Positions 16,817-26,674 of a stretch of 64,000 nucleotides of DNA are shown piece by piece. The notes beneath the pieces were generated by a model. The model was not told where the DNA came from. It did not search any database and saw nothing but the letters and a program-made list of their open reading frames with translations. A program made the translations under genes and the position numbers. Position 1 is the stretch's first letter, and every line of letters starts with the position of its first letter. The stretch covers positions 1-64,000 of the forward strand of contig NZ_JAUFQJ010000004.1 in NCBI RefSeq assembly GCF_030409685.1. The letters run 5' to 3'. This DNA comes from Ferruginibacter paludis. Lineage in GTDB: Bacteria; Bacteroidota; Bacteroidia; Chitinophagales; Chitinophagaceae.

Positions 16817-17296
16817 ATGAATTATTTTGACTTATTTGAGCTGCCCGTAAGTTTGCAGGTGGACGATAGCCATCTTGCAAAAAAGTATTTTGAATTACAA
16901 AAAAAATATCACCCCGACTATTTTACTCACTCCACCGACGAAGAGCAGGAAGACGCCCTTGAGAAATCGTCTGCAGTAAATAAGGCGTTAAAAATTTTAA
17001 AAGATAAAGACAGTACTATTAAGTATGTGCTGCAATTAAAAGGGTTGCTGGAAGAAGAAGAAAAATACCAGCTGCCACCTGATTTTTTAATGGAGGTAAT
17101 GGAACTGAATGAAGAACTAAGCGATGATTCAGCCGCCGCCATACATGATTTTGAAAAGGAGATTTACTCCGGCGTAAAAGCCATTATTGAAAATTATAAT
17201 GATGCTATAGTTACAACTGCAGACCTGTTAAAAGTGAAGGAATATTATTTTAAGAAAAAATATTTGCAACGTATTTTGGACAGGTTGGCTGATTGA
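16817..17296 (+). CDS. hscB: Fe-S cluster co-chaperone HscB
   Basis: A 159-residue J-domain protein. The N-terminal J domain begins MNYFDLFELPVSLQVDDSHL and carries the invariant His-Pro-Asp in KKYHPDYF near residues 36-38, which stimulates the HscA ATPase. The C-terminal three-helix part (about 85-159; LPPDFLMEVMELNEEL) is the IscU-binding region typical of HscB rather than other J proteins. It delivers the scaffold protein to HscA during Fe-S cluster transfer in the cytoplasm. No isc genes are adjacent in this window. It is followed by tRNA-Leu 27 bp later. Confidence 0.93.
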   Translation: MNYFDLFELPVSLQVDDSHLAKKYFELQKKYHPDYFTHSTDEEQEDALEKSSAVNKALKILKDKDSTIKYVLQLKGLLEEEEKYQLPPDFLMEVMELNEELSDDSAAAIHDFEKEIYSGVKAIIENYNDAIVTTADLLKVKEYYFKKKYLQRILDRLAD

Positions 17297-17323
17297 TGTA
17301 ATATTGCAACCCGTTAGATAAAT

Positions 17324-17410
17324 GCCCATGTGGCGGAATTGGTAGACGCAGCAGACTCAAAATCTGCCATTCGCAAGGGTGTGAAGGTTCGATTCCTTTC
17401 GTGGGCACCA
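17324..17410 (+). tRNA. tRNA-Leu (CAA)
   Basis: An 87-nt class II tRNA with a long variable arm. The acceptor stem gcccatg/cgtgggc is complete with the discriminator A and an encoded CCA. The anticodon stem gcaga/tctgc encloses ctcaaaa, anticodon CAA, and the T loop is gttcgattc. It reads UUG Leu codons. Confidence 0.97.
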
Positions 17411-17439
17411 AAAAGCAAAACAGCAGTTTTGCTTTTTTT
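17411..17439 (+). terminator. Terminator after tRNA-Leu
   Basis: A perfect 11-bp stem (aaaagcaaaac / gttttgctttt) with a 4-base loop begins immediately after the encoded CCA and ends in a run of T. It separates transcription of tRNA-Leu from tRNA-Lys. Confidence 0.85.
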
Positions 17440-17453
17440 ATCGGTAAGATAAA

Positions 17454-17527
17454 GACTCCTTAGCTCAGCTGGTTAGAGCTACTGACTCTTAATCAGTAGG
17501 TCCAGGGTTCGAGTCCCTGAGGGGTCA
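17454..17527 (+). tRNA. tRNA-Lys (CTT)
   Basis: A 74-nt cloverleaf. The acceptor stem gactcct/aggggtc pairs with one G-T wobble, the anticodon stem actga/tcagt encloses ctcttaa, anticodon CTT, and the T arm is gttcgagtc. The 3' CCA is not encoded, unlike tRNA-Leu next to it. Confidence 0.95.
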
Positions 17528-17534
17528 CTGATAA

Positions 17535-17584
17535 AAAAGTAAAACAGCCTTGATAGTATCCACTTTCAAGGCTGTTTTACTTTT
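17535..17584 (+). terminator. Terminator after tRNA-Lys
   Basis: A 19-bp perfect inverted repeat (arms aaaagtaaaacagccttga and its complement) with a short loop ends in TTTT. It is an unusually long stem for a tRNA terminator and may stop transcription in both directions. Confidence 0.85.
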
Positions 17585-17938
17585 CTGCCAAAACAATGCT
17601 ACTACTTTTCAATTAATACTTATACATAATAAGGAATAAGGGAGAGGGAATGAAATGTTATGGATAAATAGTAAACCCATACAGCTGGCTGTGCCAGCAA
17701 TCTTTTTAGAAAGCTGAAGTAGAAACCTGACTACAGGAAAAAAGGAATTTAATTACAGTGAACAATACCGCATCCAATTATATTCGTTTGTTTTATTAAC
17801 TGTAAAAGCTGGCAGCAGTCTTCAGTTCAACGCCTTTATGCGGAGACATCAGCGATGCGCCAGTTTACAGATAAATAAAAGAGATTCAGTTGTTTTGTCC
17901 GGAATTCAGACGGTTCATTATCCAATATTCTAATTTCT
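17585..17938 (+). other. Intergenic upstream of the multi-PAS kinase
   Basis: No gene is seen. The region is AT-rich, and a promoter for the kinase should lie near its right end, but I do not see a confident TAnnTTTG box. Confidence 0.4.
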
Positions 17939-20900
17939 ATGCTCAAAAACCTGCCGGGATATCAATCTATTATTGAACAAGCTGTTGTCCCGATTATTCT
18001 TACAAAAGCAGATGGCAAGATTTTAAAAGTAAATAAAGCTGCCTGCCAGTTGTTTGGTTATACCACCCAGGAACTTAATGACAAACGACTGGACTGCATT
18101 ATAGATCACACTGAAATTGATACCTTCTTAATAAGAGGAAATGCAAACGGCCAGCAAAAAGAAGAAACTGCAGGCATAAAAAAAAACGGGCAAAGAATAC
18201 TCCTTGAAATTTCTTATACTATTTTCTTTAATGAATCAGACGAACAATGTTTCTGCATCATCCTTCAGGATATAACAGCAAGAAAGCAGGCGGAACAGGA
18301 AATCAACTTACTGCTCAATCACACAAATGAATCATTTCTGCTACTCGACAACGACCTGCACATAGTTAATTTTAACAGGCAGTGTGCACAATTATATAAC
18401 ACCCGCCTGCAGCTGCAAATTGAAAAGGGACGGCATATTCTTGATTATGTTCAACCGGAAAGAAAACAAATTGCAACCCAAATATATGCCCGGGTTTTAA
18501 GTGGTCACACGGAAAGAACCGGGTTTTCCTTCCGGGATAAAAATGGAATCATTACGTCATTTGTCTGCAGGTATGCACCGTCGATAGATAACAATAACAG
18601 GATTATTGGTGCCTTTGTAACCATACTTGACACTTCCGCACATAAGCCATGCCAGCAAACCTCCGTTAACCAAAACAGTTTATTGAACCACGCAGAAAAC
18701 AGTTACCGGGAGATATTTGAAAACTCCAGTGAAGGTATTTTAATACACGGCATTGAAGACGACCTGCTGACTGATGTAAACCAGGCTGCATGCGAAATGC
18801 TGGGTGCAGCCAAAGAAAATATTTTACAAACTGATCCCGCTGATTTGATGGCGGGCATGCCGGGCTATACAGCCGGTGTGGCAAAGGAAAAATTTGCAAA
18901 AGCAGCTGCCGGTAATCCGCAGTTGTTTGAATGGTTAATCAGGCGTGGCGATGGCAACTTAACCTGGGTAGAAATAAGTGTAAAAAAGGCCAACATTGCC
19001 GGCACTGACCGAATCTTGTCATTTTTAAGATTGATAAACGACCGCAAAAAAGCGGAACTGGATAAAGAATCTGAAAGGCAAAAAAAAGAAGCCCTCATCA
19101 ATAATACCGAAGACCTGATGTGGAGTATCAGCAGTGACTATAAGTTAATTGCGGTTAACCATGCGTATGAAAAAATGATGGAGGCGGTGAATGCAAAAGT
19201 TCCGCAAGAAGGAGACAATGTATTCAAGAAAGAATTTGGTAAAACGTTAAATGACCGGTGGAAAGCATATTATGAAAGAGCACTGAATGGAGAAAAATAT
19301 TCTATCAGGGAAGAAGTGTATAACCCGGCTAACCAAAGAACAGAATATGGACTGATATCCTTCTGCCCCATGTACAATGACGGTGAAAAACCTTTTGGCG
19401 TAGCCTGCTACTCTAAAAATATTACAGAAGATACTTTGAACAGGCTGGCACTGGAGGATGCCAAAACCAGGCTGGATGAAATTATGCAATCCACGCTGGA
19501 TGTAATCTGTACAGTAAATCCCGATGGATTATTTGCAGATGTAAGTGCTGCATCGGAAAAAGTATTTGGATACACTCCCGGTGAGATGATTGGCAAGCCT
19601 GTTTTTGATTTTGTGTTTGCTGAAGACCGTGATAAAACCAAACACCAAATTGACAGCATCAGGAATGGTAACGGCACCAATAGTTTTACAAACCGTTACA
19701 TAAAAAAGGACGGCTCGCTGGTTACCATTGAGTGGAAGGCTAAATGGGATGAAAAGAATCAAAAAAGGTATGCAGTGGCAAGAGATGTGACGGAGAAAAT
19801 AAAAGCCGAAGAACAAAAAGAATTTGAAAAAAGAAATAATGAGGCCCTTATAAACAGTACAGATGATTTAATATGGAGTGTTGGCGTAAATTCAAATTTG
19901 ATTGCTGCCAATGAAGCATTTATCAAAAGTTTCCGGGAACAGACAGGCGTTACGCTTCAGCCTGGCGATTCTATGATTGACAAAAATAGTTTTCCTGAAG
20001 CGATGCTGAAATCATGGCAAAAAATACTTGGCAAAACCCTGTCGGGAGCATCCTATAAAAAGGAAGTTTACAGCCCGCCAATGGCTAAAAGAAAAGAGGC
20101 CTGGTTTGATATTAGTTTTAACCCTATTTACACAAATGGTGAAGTGATGGGCATTGCCTGCTATGCAAGAAATATAACAGATCGAAAAAAGACAGAAGAG
20201 CAAATAAAACAAAGCCAAACCTTGTTGGCAGAGGCACAGCGGCTGGCTAAACTCGGAAGCTGGAGTTTTGACTTTAAAGCAGATACATTTACCTGGTCGG
20301 ATGAGTTGCATCATATTTTTGGTACAGATAAAAATACATTTTTACAAACACATGGTTCATTTATAAAGTTGATAGATAAAGCAGACAAGCAATCGGTAAT
20401 GCAAACCAAAAGCCATTCACAAAAAACCGGTAAGCCTTATGTGATAGAGTATCATATCACCACGCCAGCCGGTGATAAAAAAATTATTCAGGAACACGGA
20501 TATAGTGAAAAAGATTCAAAAGGCAATATCATCCGTTTGTTTGGAACAGCGCAGGACATTACTGAAAGCAGGAAAAATCAGGAAGAATTAAGGATTTCCG
20601 AAGAGCATTACAGAATCCTTTTTCAATACAGCCCGATGCCAAAATGGATTTACGACCTGGAAACTTTTCAAATTAAAGATGTAAACCTGGCAGCTATTTC
20701 GCATTACGGATATAGCCTGAGTGAATTTTTGGAGTTAACCCTTATGGACTTAATGCCAGACAGTGAAAAGGCCACCTTAAAAGCAAAACAACAGGTTGCA
20801 AGAGAGGGCATTTTTTACTTTGGTTTATGTACGCATCAAAAGAAAAATAAATCAATGATCCAGGTGGAAGTATCTGGTAACAAAATTATGTATCATGGCA

Positions 20901-22867
20901 GGAAGTGTATGACGGTGTTGTGTAATGATGTTACACAAAGAGAAATTACCCTGGATTTGCTGTTGGACAGGGAACTGAAATTAGACAATGCGCTGCGGAT
21001 TGCTAAACTTGGATATTGGCAAACTGATTTAACCAATAACAGCTTATACTGGTCCGCAGAAGTATTTAGCATTTGGGAGTATAAATTGAACCAACCGGAT
21101 TTTGAATTCTTTCTGTCCTCCATCCATCCGGATGACGTGGAAGCTTTTTTTAAGGCACGGCGCGCTGTTCTCAACGGTCAAAAAGATCTTGACGTAGAAC
21201 ACCGCATCGTGATGACAGACGGCTCCATTAAATGGGTTCATGAAAAAGGACAATTAGAAAAAAATGAGCGGGGCGAACCTGCTTTTCTAACAGGAACTGT
21301 ACAGGACATTACAGCACAAAAATTACTGGCAGTATCACTTGCAGAAAGTAACCAGCGGTACAAGTTTGTTGCAAAAGCTACCTCGGATGCCATCTGGGAT
21401 TGGGATTTGGTCACTGATATGATTTATTGGGGAGACGGTATTGACTCCATTTTTGGTTATCGCTACAGCCAGCTGAATGTTCATAGTAATTTTTGGAACT
21501 ACAATATTCATCCGGATGATATAGGTAAAATAATGAAGAGTATCAATGCTGCAATTGAAGGCGTACAGGAAAACTGGTTTGCTGAATACCGTTTTCTAAA
21601 AGCCAATAACGAATATGCCTTCGTTACTGATAAAGGATTTGTAATCAGAAATGAACAAGGTAAAGCAATCAGGATGGTAGGCGCTATGCAGGATATTACC
21701 CAACAAAAGCAAAAAGAGCAGCACCTTAAATTACTGGAATCAGTTATCATAAATGCCAGTGACGCTGTAATGATTATTGAAGCCGCCCGTGGGGATGAAG
21801 CAGAAATGCCAATTGTTTACATTAATGATGCCCTCACAAGGATGACTGGTTATACTGCAGGTGAATTAACTGGCAAAACGCCTAAAATGTTTCAGGGTCC
21901 ACAATCCTGCGGCAACGAAATGAAACGCCTGGAATCTGCCATCAGGGCGGAACAGCATTGTACCATTACTACTGTCAATTACAAAAAGAACGGCGAAGCA
22001 TTTTGGATCCATATGTCTGTAAGTCCCGTATCAAACGAAAAAGGATGTGTTACGCATTGGATTGCTATCGCAAGGGATGTAACGGAAGATAAGCTGTCCG
22101 CAATACGGCTCAACACATTGAATGAAAATTTGGCAAAGCATGCCAAAGAGTTATCCATATCGAATGCTGAGCTGGAACAATTTGCTTTTGTAGCCTCGCA
22201 CGATTTACAGGAGCCGTTGCGGATGGTAACCAGCTTTTTAATGCTCCTGGAAAAGAAATACAAAGATGTACTGAATGACGATGGAAAAAAATATATCAGT
22301 TTTGCTGTGGACGGAGCTAAACGGATGAGGGAAATTATACTCGATTTACTTGAATTTTCAAGGGTGGGAAAAGTAGAAGACAATATGGAAACACTGGACA
22401 TGAATAAGTTGATCGAAGAGACTAAGCTGCTTTTCAGGAAAGATATAGAAGATAAAAAGGGAGTTATAAATGTAGGCTCACTGCCAAAAGTGTATGGTGC
22501 GCAGGTTCCCCTTCGCCAGGTTTTTCAGAATTTAATAGGCAACGCGTTGAAGTACAGTAAAGCTGACCTGCCAGCGAGGATTGATATCGCATGTACTGAG
22601 TTGCCCGCACATTGGCAATTTTCAGTAGCCGATAATGGGATAGGTATTGACAATGCCTACCTCGATAAAATATTTATCCTCTTCCAGCGACTTCACAAAA
22701 CAACGGAGTACGCAGGCACAGGCATCGGCCTTGCAATTACAAAGAAAATTATTGACAATCTCGGCGGCACTATTTGGGTAAATTCCCGCGAACAGGAAGG
22801 CAGTACTTTCAATTTCACACTGCCAAAAATTGCTGCATCTGATACCACCGCCAAAGTCATCGAATGA
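17939..22867 (+). CDS. Sensor histidine kinase with about eleven PAS domains
   Basis: A 1642-residue kinase with no membrane helix or signal peptide, so it is cytoplasmic. I count about eleven PAS domains in a row, several with PAC tails ending in DIT or NIT, for instance at GYTTQELND, LYNTRLQLQ, MLGAAKENI, GYTPGEMIG, LFQYSPMPKW and GYTAGELTG. The fourth and sixth share NNTEDLMWS and NSTDDLIWS, which suggests internal duplication. The C-terminal kinase has the His box VASHDLQEPLR, the N box NLIGNALKYS, the G1 box VADNGIGID and a G2 box GTGIGLAITKKI. There is no receiver or DNA-binding domain, so a partner regulator must exist elsewhere. The signals are unknown. Confidence 0.93.
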   Translation: MLKNLPGYQSIIEQAVVPIILTKADGKILKVNKAACQLFGYTTQELNDKRLDCIIDHTEIDTFLIRGNANGQQKEETAGIKKNGQRILLEISYTIFFNESDEQCFCIILQDITARKQAEQEINLLLNHTNESFLLLDNDLHIVNFNRQCAQLYNTRLQLQIEKGRHILDYVQPERKQIATQIYARVLSGHTERTGFSFRDKNGIITSFVCRYAPSIDNNNRIIGAFVTILDTSAHKPCQQTSVNQNSLLNHAENSYREIFENSSEGILIHGIEDDLLTDVNQAACEMLGAAKENILQTDPADLMAGMPGYTAGVAKEKFAKAAAGNPQLFEWLIRRGDGNLTWVEISVKKANIAGTDRILSFLRLINDRKKAELDKESERQKKEALINNTEDLMWSISSDYKLIAVNHAYEKMMEAVNAKVPQEGDNVFKKEFGKTLNDRWKAYYERALNGEKYSIREEVYNPANQRTEYGLISFCPMYNDGEKPFGVACYSKNITEDTLNRLALEDAKTRLDEIMQSTLDVICTVNPDGLFADVSAASEKVFGYTPGEMIGKPVFDFVFAEDRDKTKHQIDSIRNGNGTNSFTNRYIKKDGSLVTIEWKAKWDEKNQKRYAVARDVTEKIKAEEQKEFEKRNNEALINSTDDLIWSVGVNSNLIAANEAFIKSFREQTGVTLQPGDSMIDKNSFPEAMLKSWQKILGKTLSGASYKKEVYSPPMAKRKEAWFDISFNPIYTNGEVMGIACYARNITDRKKTEEQIKQSQTLLAEAQRLAKLGSWSFDFKADTFTWSDELHHIFGTDKNTFLQTHGSFIKLIDKADKQSVMQTKSHSQKTGKPYVIEYHITTPAGDKKIIQEHGYSEKDSKGNIIRLFGTAQDITESRKNQEELRISEEHYRILFQYSPMPKWIYDLETFQIKDVNLAAISHYGYSLSEFLELTLMDLMPDSEKATLKAKQQVAREGIFYFGLCTHQKKNKSMIQVEVSGNKIMYHGRKCMTVLCNDVTQREITLDLLLDRELKLDNALRIAKLGYWQTDLTNNSLYWSAEVFSIWEYKLNQPDFEFFLSSIHPDDVEAFFKARRAVLNGQKDLDVEHRIVMTDGSIKWVHEKGQLEKNERGEPAFLTGTVQDITAQKLLAVSLAESNQRYKFVAKATSDAIWDWDLVTDMIYWGDGIDSIFGYRYSQLNVHSNFWNYNIHPDDIGKIMKSINAAIEGVQENWFAEYRFLKANNEYAFVTDKGFVIRNEQGKAIRMVGAMQDITQQKQKEQHLKLLESVIINASDAVMIIEAARGDEAEMPIVYINDALTRMTGYTAGELTGKTPKMFQGPQSCGNEMKRLESAIRAEQHCTITTVNYKKNGEAFWIHMSVSPVSNEKGCVTHWIAIARDVTEDKLSAIRLNTLNENLAKHAKELSISNAELEQFAFVASHDLQEPLRMVTSFLMLLEKKYKDVLNDDGKKYISFAVDGAKRMREIILDLLEFSRVGKVEDNMETLDMNKLIEETKLLFRKDIEDKKGVINVGSLPKVYGAQVPLRQVFQNLIGNALKYSKADLPARIDIACTELPAHWQFSVADNGIGIDNAYLDKIFILFQRLHKTTEYAGTGIGLAITKKIIDNLGGTIWVNSREQEGSTFNFTLPKIAASDTTAKVIE

Positions 22868-24001
22868 CAACTATTTAAAGAAGCAGGCACCAAAAATTTT
22901 AATAGAATTAAAACCTAAAACGGTCTTACTGTATAATACACGGCAACTGGTTTGAATAAAAAGCTCCGGCAACTTAGCCCCTTGTTACCTCAGGTAAATT
23001 TATAAAAGATAAATCCTGTATCAAAAGATCAGCAGTGCTTCGGTTTTCAGCAAACAATACAGGCAGGCTTTGGTACGCTCCCTTACATACCCCCAATATT
23101 TTATTCAATGACATACTGCTGATACCTGTTGCTGAAATACGTAAATGTAAAACGAGAGACCGCATAAATTTTTGTTGACCGGTAACAATCAGGGATGACC
23201 AACAGGTGGGATTGAAAAGCCTTTGCTATTTTTAATTAAATTAAAGGCATGCATTTTTTATTTTTTAGGTTTAAATGGTCAGAATGGGATAAGGAAATTC
23301 TGACAGATTCCGGAACAGGTTTTTATTTCACCAATCACCCCCCCGCTCACGGCTGCGATACACAAAGAACAATCAGGCTTTTTATCAATAAACCAGCCAC
23401 AGCAGCAATAACCATTGACGAGATAACTGAAATCACCAAAATGGAATATGAGCTTGAAACTGGCAAGCCATTCCATCTTTAAATCAGCCAATGTTTTTTA
23501 AGGTCATCCGGGTAAACTAATACCTGCACCTGCATTATTTTGCCGTGCAACTGGTTCGCTCCCAAAATAAAATCTACCCTATGAAGTATAAAACAGCCAT
23601 CACTATTGTGACGGATGTAACACAATCAGACGTATGATTTATACTTTTTATCGCCTACACAACATTCAAACATTCATCCCGGCTTCTCCGCAAGGCCCTT
23701 TTTTTTATGATGGCCTGTACAATCTGCTCATGCGGCAATTGAGAGAACTGCACCTGTACATAGTCAGCTTCGGCCGGATTATTTATATCAGCCTGGCTCC
23801 CGTCCTGCCATCCTGCATTTTTTCTTATCCATTCCTATTCACTTTTTATTATTGCTGGTCGCTATAATGATGCAGGTGTTAACTACTGTTAAATGTGGGC
23901 GTTGATCGCAACAATTTACCACTTGATAGCTTTTTAAAAAAAGGTGGCCCAGGCCGCTCTAGCTTTGTGTTTGTAATTAATTCAAAACAAATAAAACAAA
24001 C
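22868..24001. other. Long stretch without a convincing gene
   Basis: Over 1.1 kb without a gene I can name. Three short frames occur: about 62 codons on the minus strand ending at 22974, and 77 codons each on the plus strand at 23249 and 23634. None shows a family motif, a recognisable signal or coding bias, and I treat them as chance. The right end holds the promoter of the small secreted protein at 24002. Confidence 0.5.
23960..23967 (+). promoter_or_regulatory. -7 box for the PepSY-like gene
   Basis: TAGCTTTG matches the Bacteroidetes -7 consensus TAnnTTTG in every defined base and lies about 34 bases before the ATG at 24002, with a T-rich run upstream at about -33. The leader is AT-rich with no Shine-Dalgarno site. 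Confidence 0.65.
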
Positions 24002-24427
24002 ATGAAAAAGAAAATTTTGGTATTCGCCTCAGCCTTTACGCTGACTATGTCTGCCGTTTTTGCAACTACTCCCAGTGATGTGCCTGCCACAATTGTAACT
24101 GAACTGCACAAGGATTTTAAAACAGCAAATGATGTGGAATGGAAAACGACCGACAAATTTTACAAAGCAACTTTTACAAGCAACGGCATCAGGCTGGAAG
24201 CCTTCTATGGCACCGATGGGAATTTCCTGGCTGTTTCCAGAAACCTGACAGCGGACCAATTGCCGCTGCCGCTGATAATGGATACAGAAAAGAAAACAGA
24301 TGGTGGCAGTGTAACTGACCTGTTTGAAATTTCATCGTCCAATGGCACAGATTATTATATGACTGTTAAAAAAGCCAGGCGAACCATTAGCTATAAAAGC
24401 ACCGGCGATACATGGAGCCGGTATTAA
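24002..24427 (+). CDS. Small secreted PepSY-like protein
   Basis: A 141-residue protein with a clear signal peptide (MKKKILVFASAFTLTMSAVF, cleaved near ATTPS). The mature part (about 110 residues) has FKTANDVEWKTTDKFYKATF and GIRLEAFYGTDGNFLAVSR, the pattern of PepSY/BLIP-like domains that are abundant in Chitinophagaceae. Such proteins are thought to act as periplasmic inhibitors or binding proteins, but no partner is known. It has its own promoter and stands apart from both neighbours. Confidence 0.8.
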   Translation: MKKKILVFASAFTLTMSAVFATTPSDVPATIVTELHKDFKTANDVEWKTTDKFYKATFTSNGIRLEAFYGTDGNFLAVSRNLTADQLPLPLIMDTEKKTDGGSVTDLFEISSSNGTDYYMTVKKARRTISYKSTGDTWSRY

Positions 24428-24698
24428 TTGTAACGGCAGCGTGCACAACCCTTAAGTAATGGACATTGCAGCGTGCAGCAAGTTAATCCGCTGACAAAAC
24501 GGTTTAACAATTAGTATGAATGCAGCTAAAAGAGTAGTCGAAATTTTACCAGGTATTAATTGAGTGTAGTACTGAGTGAGCAGCCTGCTATACTGTCCTT
24601 GAGCATATATACATTTATACTAACTGCATACTCCAATTTGATTTGTGGCAAACTTGCCAATCACTTTGTCCCAACGTTTGGCCTTGACGGCAAAATAT

Positions 24699-25706
24699 TT
24701 AGTTTCCCGGCTGGTATTTTCTTCTTCTCTCCATCAGTTCACGCCAGGTGACCAAAATAATGTGCTGCTGCTCTACATATTTTTTTAATGCGGGGTTCAT
24801 CATCGCCAGCATGTCGCCTTTTCGTTCCGGTCCGGTTGCAGAAATATGTTTAAAAATATCTGAAGGTTGCGTACAATGCATAATCAGGTAAGTTATCCCT
24901 GGTTGAATAGCGGCAAAAGTTTCAATGTACTTCCGGGTTTTAAATTGTTGCAGGCTGGTATCTGTTTCAGGTGTGCCTTCCGGCAGGTTCCAGCCCGTTT
25001 TGCTCACAATATCATCCAGCACAGGCAGACCCGCATTCCACAATTGTTCAGCCAGCGGTTGCAGGGCCTGCAGTTGCGCCGCCGAATAATCCCCTTCCTT
25101 TGCAATGAGTGTATTGTGTCCCCCCGGAAACATCACGGGTATATGATATTCAATAGCCAGTTTTACGTATCGTTGCAAAAAAGCGGGTGTTGCAAACAAA
25201 GTACCCATATGGCTATCCATATGAGTAGGTTCAAACCCCATTTGACGGGCTCTTTCAATTTGGGCACGCAGCTCTGTTTCCACTTCATCTGCTGAAGCAT
25301 GGGCTACAACATCTTCTACTTCCGGCCACATGGCTCCTTCTTTATCTACCAGTCCGGGCACAGCTGGTTTGCCGCTCAGGGGCGGCCAGCGGTAATTGTC
25401 CCATTCGGAGGTTAGGGTAAGATGAAGGCCGGCATCGGTTTGTGGATGATCTTTTAAATAATGTACATAGGCGGGCACCCATGGGCATGGCATCATTACG
25501 CTACAACTGGTAGCAATCCCCTTTGACATAGCATTGATGGCCCCTTCATTGGAATCAAAGGACATACCTACGTCGTCAACATGCACAATGACTACCCTGG
25601 CACCTTTAGGATATCCTAACCGTTCAGCAAATGTAAGCGTTGTATGTTGTGCCCGTGTCAGATGAGTAAAAAACACGCAGGCAACCAGGGGAAGTATTGC
25701 TTTCAT
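24699..25706 (-). CDS. Secreted YdjC/ChbG-type carbohydrate deacetylase
   Basis: A 335-residue protein with an N-terminal signal peptide (MKAILPLVACVFFTHLTRAQ). The catalytic domain belongs to the YdjC/ChbG/HpnK deacetylase family: VIVHVDDVGMSF carries the metal-binding Asp pair, SCSVMMPCPW and DAGLHLTLTSEW hold the catalytic and metal-binding His, and MDSHMGTLF the second metal His. Known members remove N-acetyl groups from chito-oligosaccharides or glycolipids, and most are cytoplasmic, so the signal peptide here is unusual. It lies near the xylan genes but is not in their operon. It could deacetylate a plant or fungal polysaccharide. The substrate is not certain. Confidence 0.85.
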   Translation of the reverse strand: MKAILPLVACVFFTHLTRAQHTTLTFAERLGYPKGARVVIVHVDDVGMSFDSNEGAINAMSKGIATSCSVMMPCPWVPAYVHYLKDHPQTDAGLHLTLTSEWDNYRWPPLSGKPAVPGLVDKEGAMWPEVEDVVAHASADEVETELRAQIERARQMGFEPTHMDSHMGTLFATPAFLQRYVKLAIEYHIPVMFPGGHNTLIAKEGDYSAAQLQALQPLAEQLWNAGLPVLDDIVSKTGWNLPEGTPETDTSLQQFKTRKYIETFAAIQPGITYLIMHCTQPSDIFKHISATGPERKGDMLAMMNPALKKYVEQQHIILVTWRELMERRRKYQPGN

Positions 25707-26336
25707 ATTTTAAATTAATTGGTATAACTGATAATTACACGCAAGTTGTTTATAATCGCAGGATGCAGGTAACAAAAATTCTTCATTCCGCGGGCCCGCA
25801 TGTCATGGTCAATGGCAAAGTATGTTTAGCATCCGTTTGTATAAACTGCAAACAAATATAGCTGCTTTTGATATGCAGAAAAAACCATGGAACTAACTTA
25901 CTGTTTAAAAAGCGGCCAATTATTATTTTACAGCCTGGCAGAGTGTTTCAATGCATCCTGCTTTTGATAGGGCCTGCGGGCGGGCGCTTCCAATATTTGT
26001 TTGTTACCCATAATTTCGATGATGTTAATCCATGCAGGCGCAACAAATATTAAGTTTTTAGTTGGGCCAGGGCATTGTTGAGGGAAAGCAGGTTAATATG
26101 ATGAAGTAATTTAATGCAGACTTCGTTCCCCAGGCATCACACTGGTAATTCAATACTTGCATTGGCCATTGTTATTATGGCGACTTGGATAATGTTTATC
26201 CTCAACTTAATTGCTTTGTAGACAATAATCCCCTCATTGAGCAAATTGTCAACGGGAATAGGCCTAAAATAACTTGTTAAAATTTGGCAGGATTTTTAAA
26301 CAACAACATTATTCTTAATTCTTAAATTCATTTTTT
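25707..26336. other. Intergenic, no gene seen
   Basis: About 630 bases between the deacetylase and the small membrane peptide. Short frames occur without a motif or bias. A promoter for the peptide at 26337 is expected near the right end, but none is clear. Confidence 0.45.
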
Positions 26337-26492
26337 ATGGGTAACCTTTTGTATTTAATCGCTGTCATCATTATTATCATTTGGGCAATTTCTTTTTTAG
26401 GAGGTTTTTATACCGGGGGTATAATTCATTTGTTATTGGTAATTGCGATCATCATGATTGTTATTAAAGCTTTGAACCGGGGCAATATTTAG
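26337..26492 (+). CDS. 51-residue membrane peptide, lmo0937-type
   Basis: A short gene starting at ATG 26337 and stopping at 26492. The translation begins MGNLLYLIAVIIIIIWAISF and ends in IKALNRGNI. Two hydrophobic segments (about residues 4-20 and 28-43) flank a GGFYTGG turn, the pattern of the small lmo0937-family membrane proteins, which are widespread and often stress-linked but of unknown function. It stands alone with intergenic DNA on both sides. Confidence 0.75.
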   Translation: MGNLLYLIAVIIIIIWAISFLGGFYTGGIIHLLLVIAIIMIVIKALNRGNI

Positions 26493-26674
26493 CAGTACAT
26501 TGTAGCTGCCCGTTCGTCAATATGGCCGGGAGGTGCAGGGAAGTTGTTGCTTTTGCAGGTAACAACTGTTAACTGAATGCAAGATGAATTGCTTCTGCGG
26601 GAGCAGATGTTAAATCAATACGCTATTAATTGTAACAAAACACATTGACTTTGACCAGCCATGCACCTGGCTGG

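Noticed and set aside
17411..17584. A small RNA between the tRNA genes
   Set aside because: The structured segments are explained as terminators of the two tRNAs.
21700..22080. LOV-like photosensor in the last PAS domain of the large kinase (GKTPKMFQGPQ)
   Set aside because: The pattern resembles the LOV motif but has Pro-Lys where the photoactive Cys should be, so it is treated as an ordinary PAS domain.
22974..23165. A 63-residue minus-strand frame with a plausible length
   Set aside because: No recognised family, no signal and no clear start context; I cannot support it as a gene.
23249..23482. A 77-residue plus-strand frame starting MHFLFFRFKW
   Set aside because: No coding evidence beyond the open frame; ordinary chance length in an AT-rich gap.
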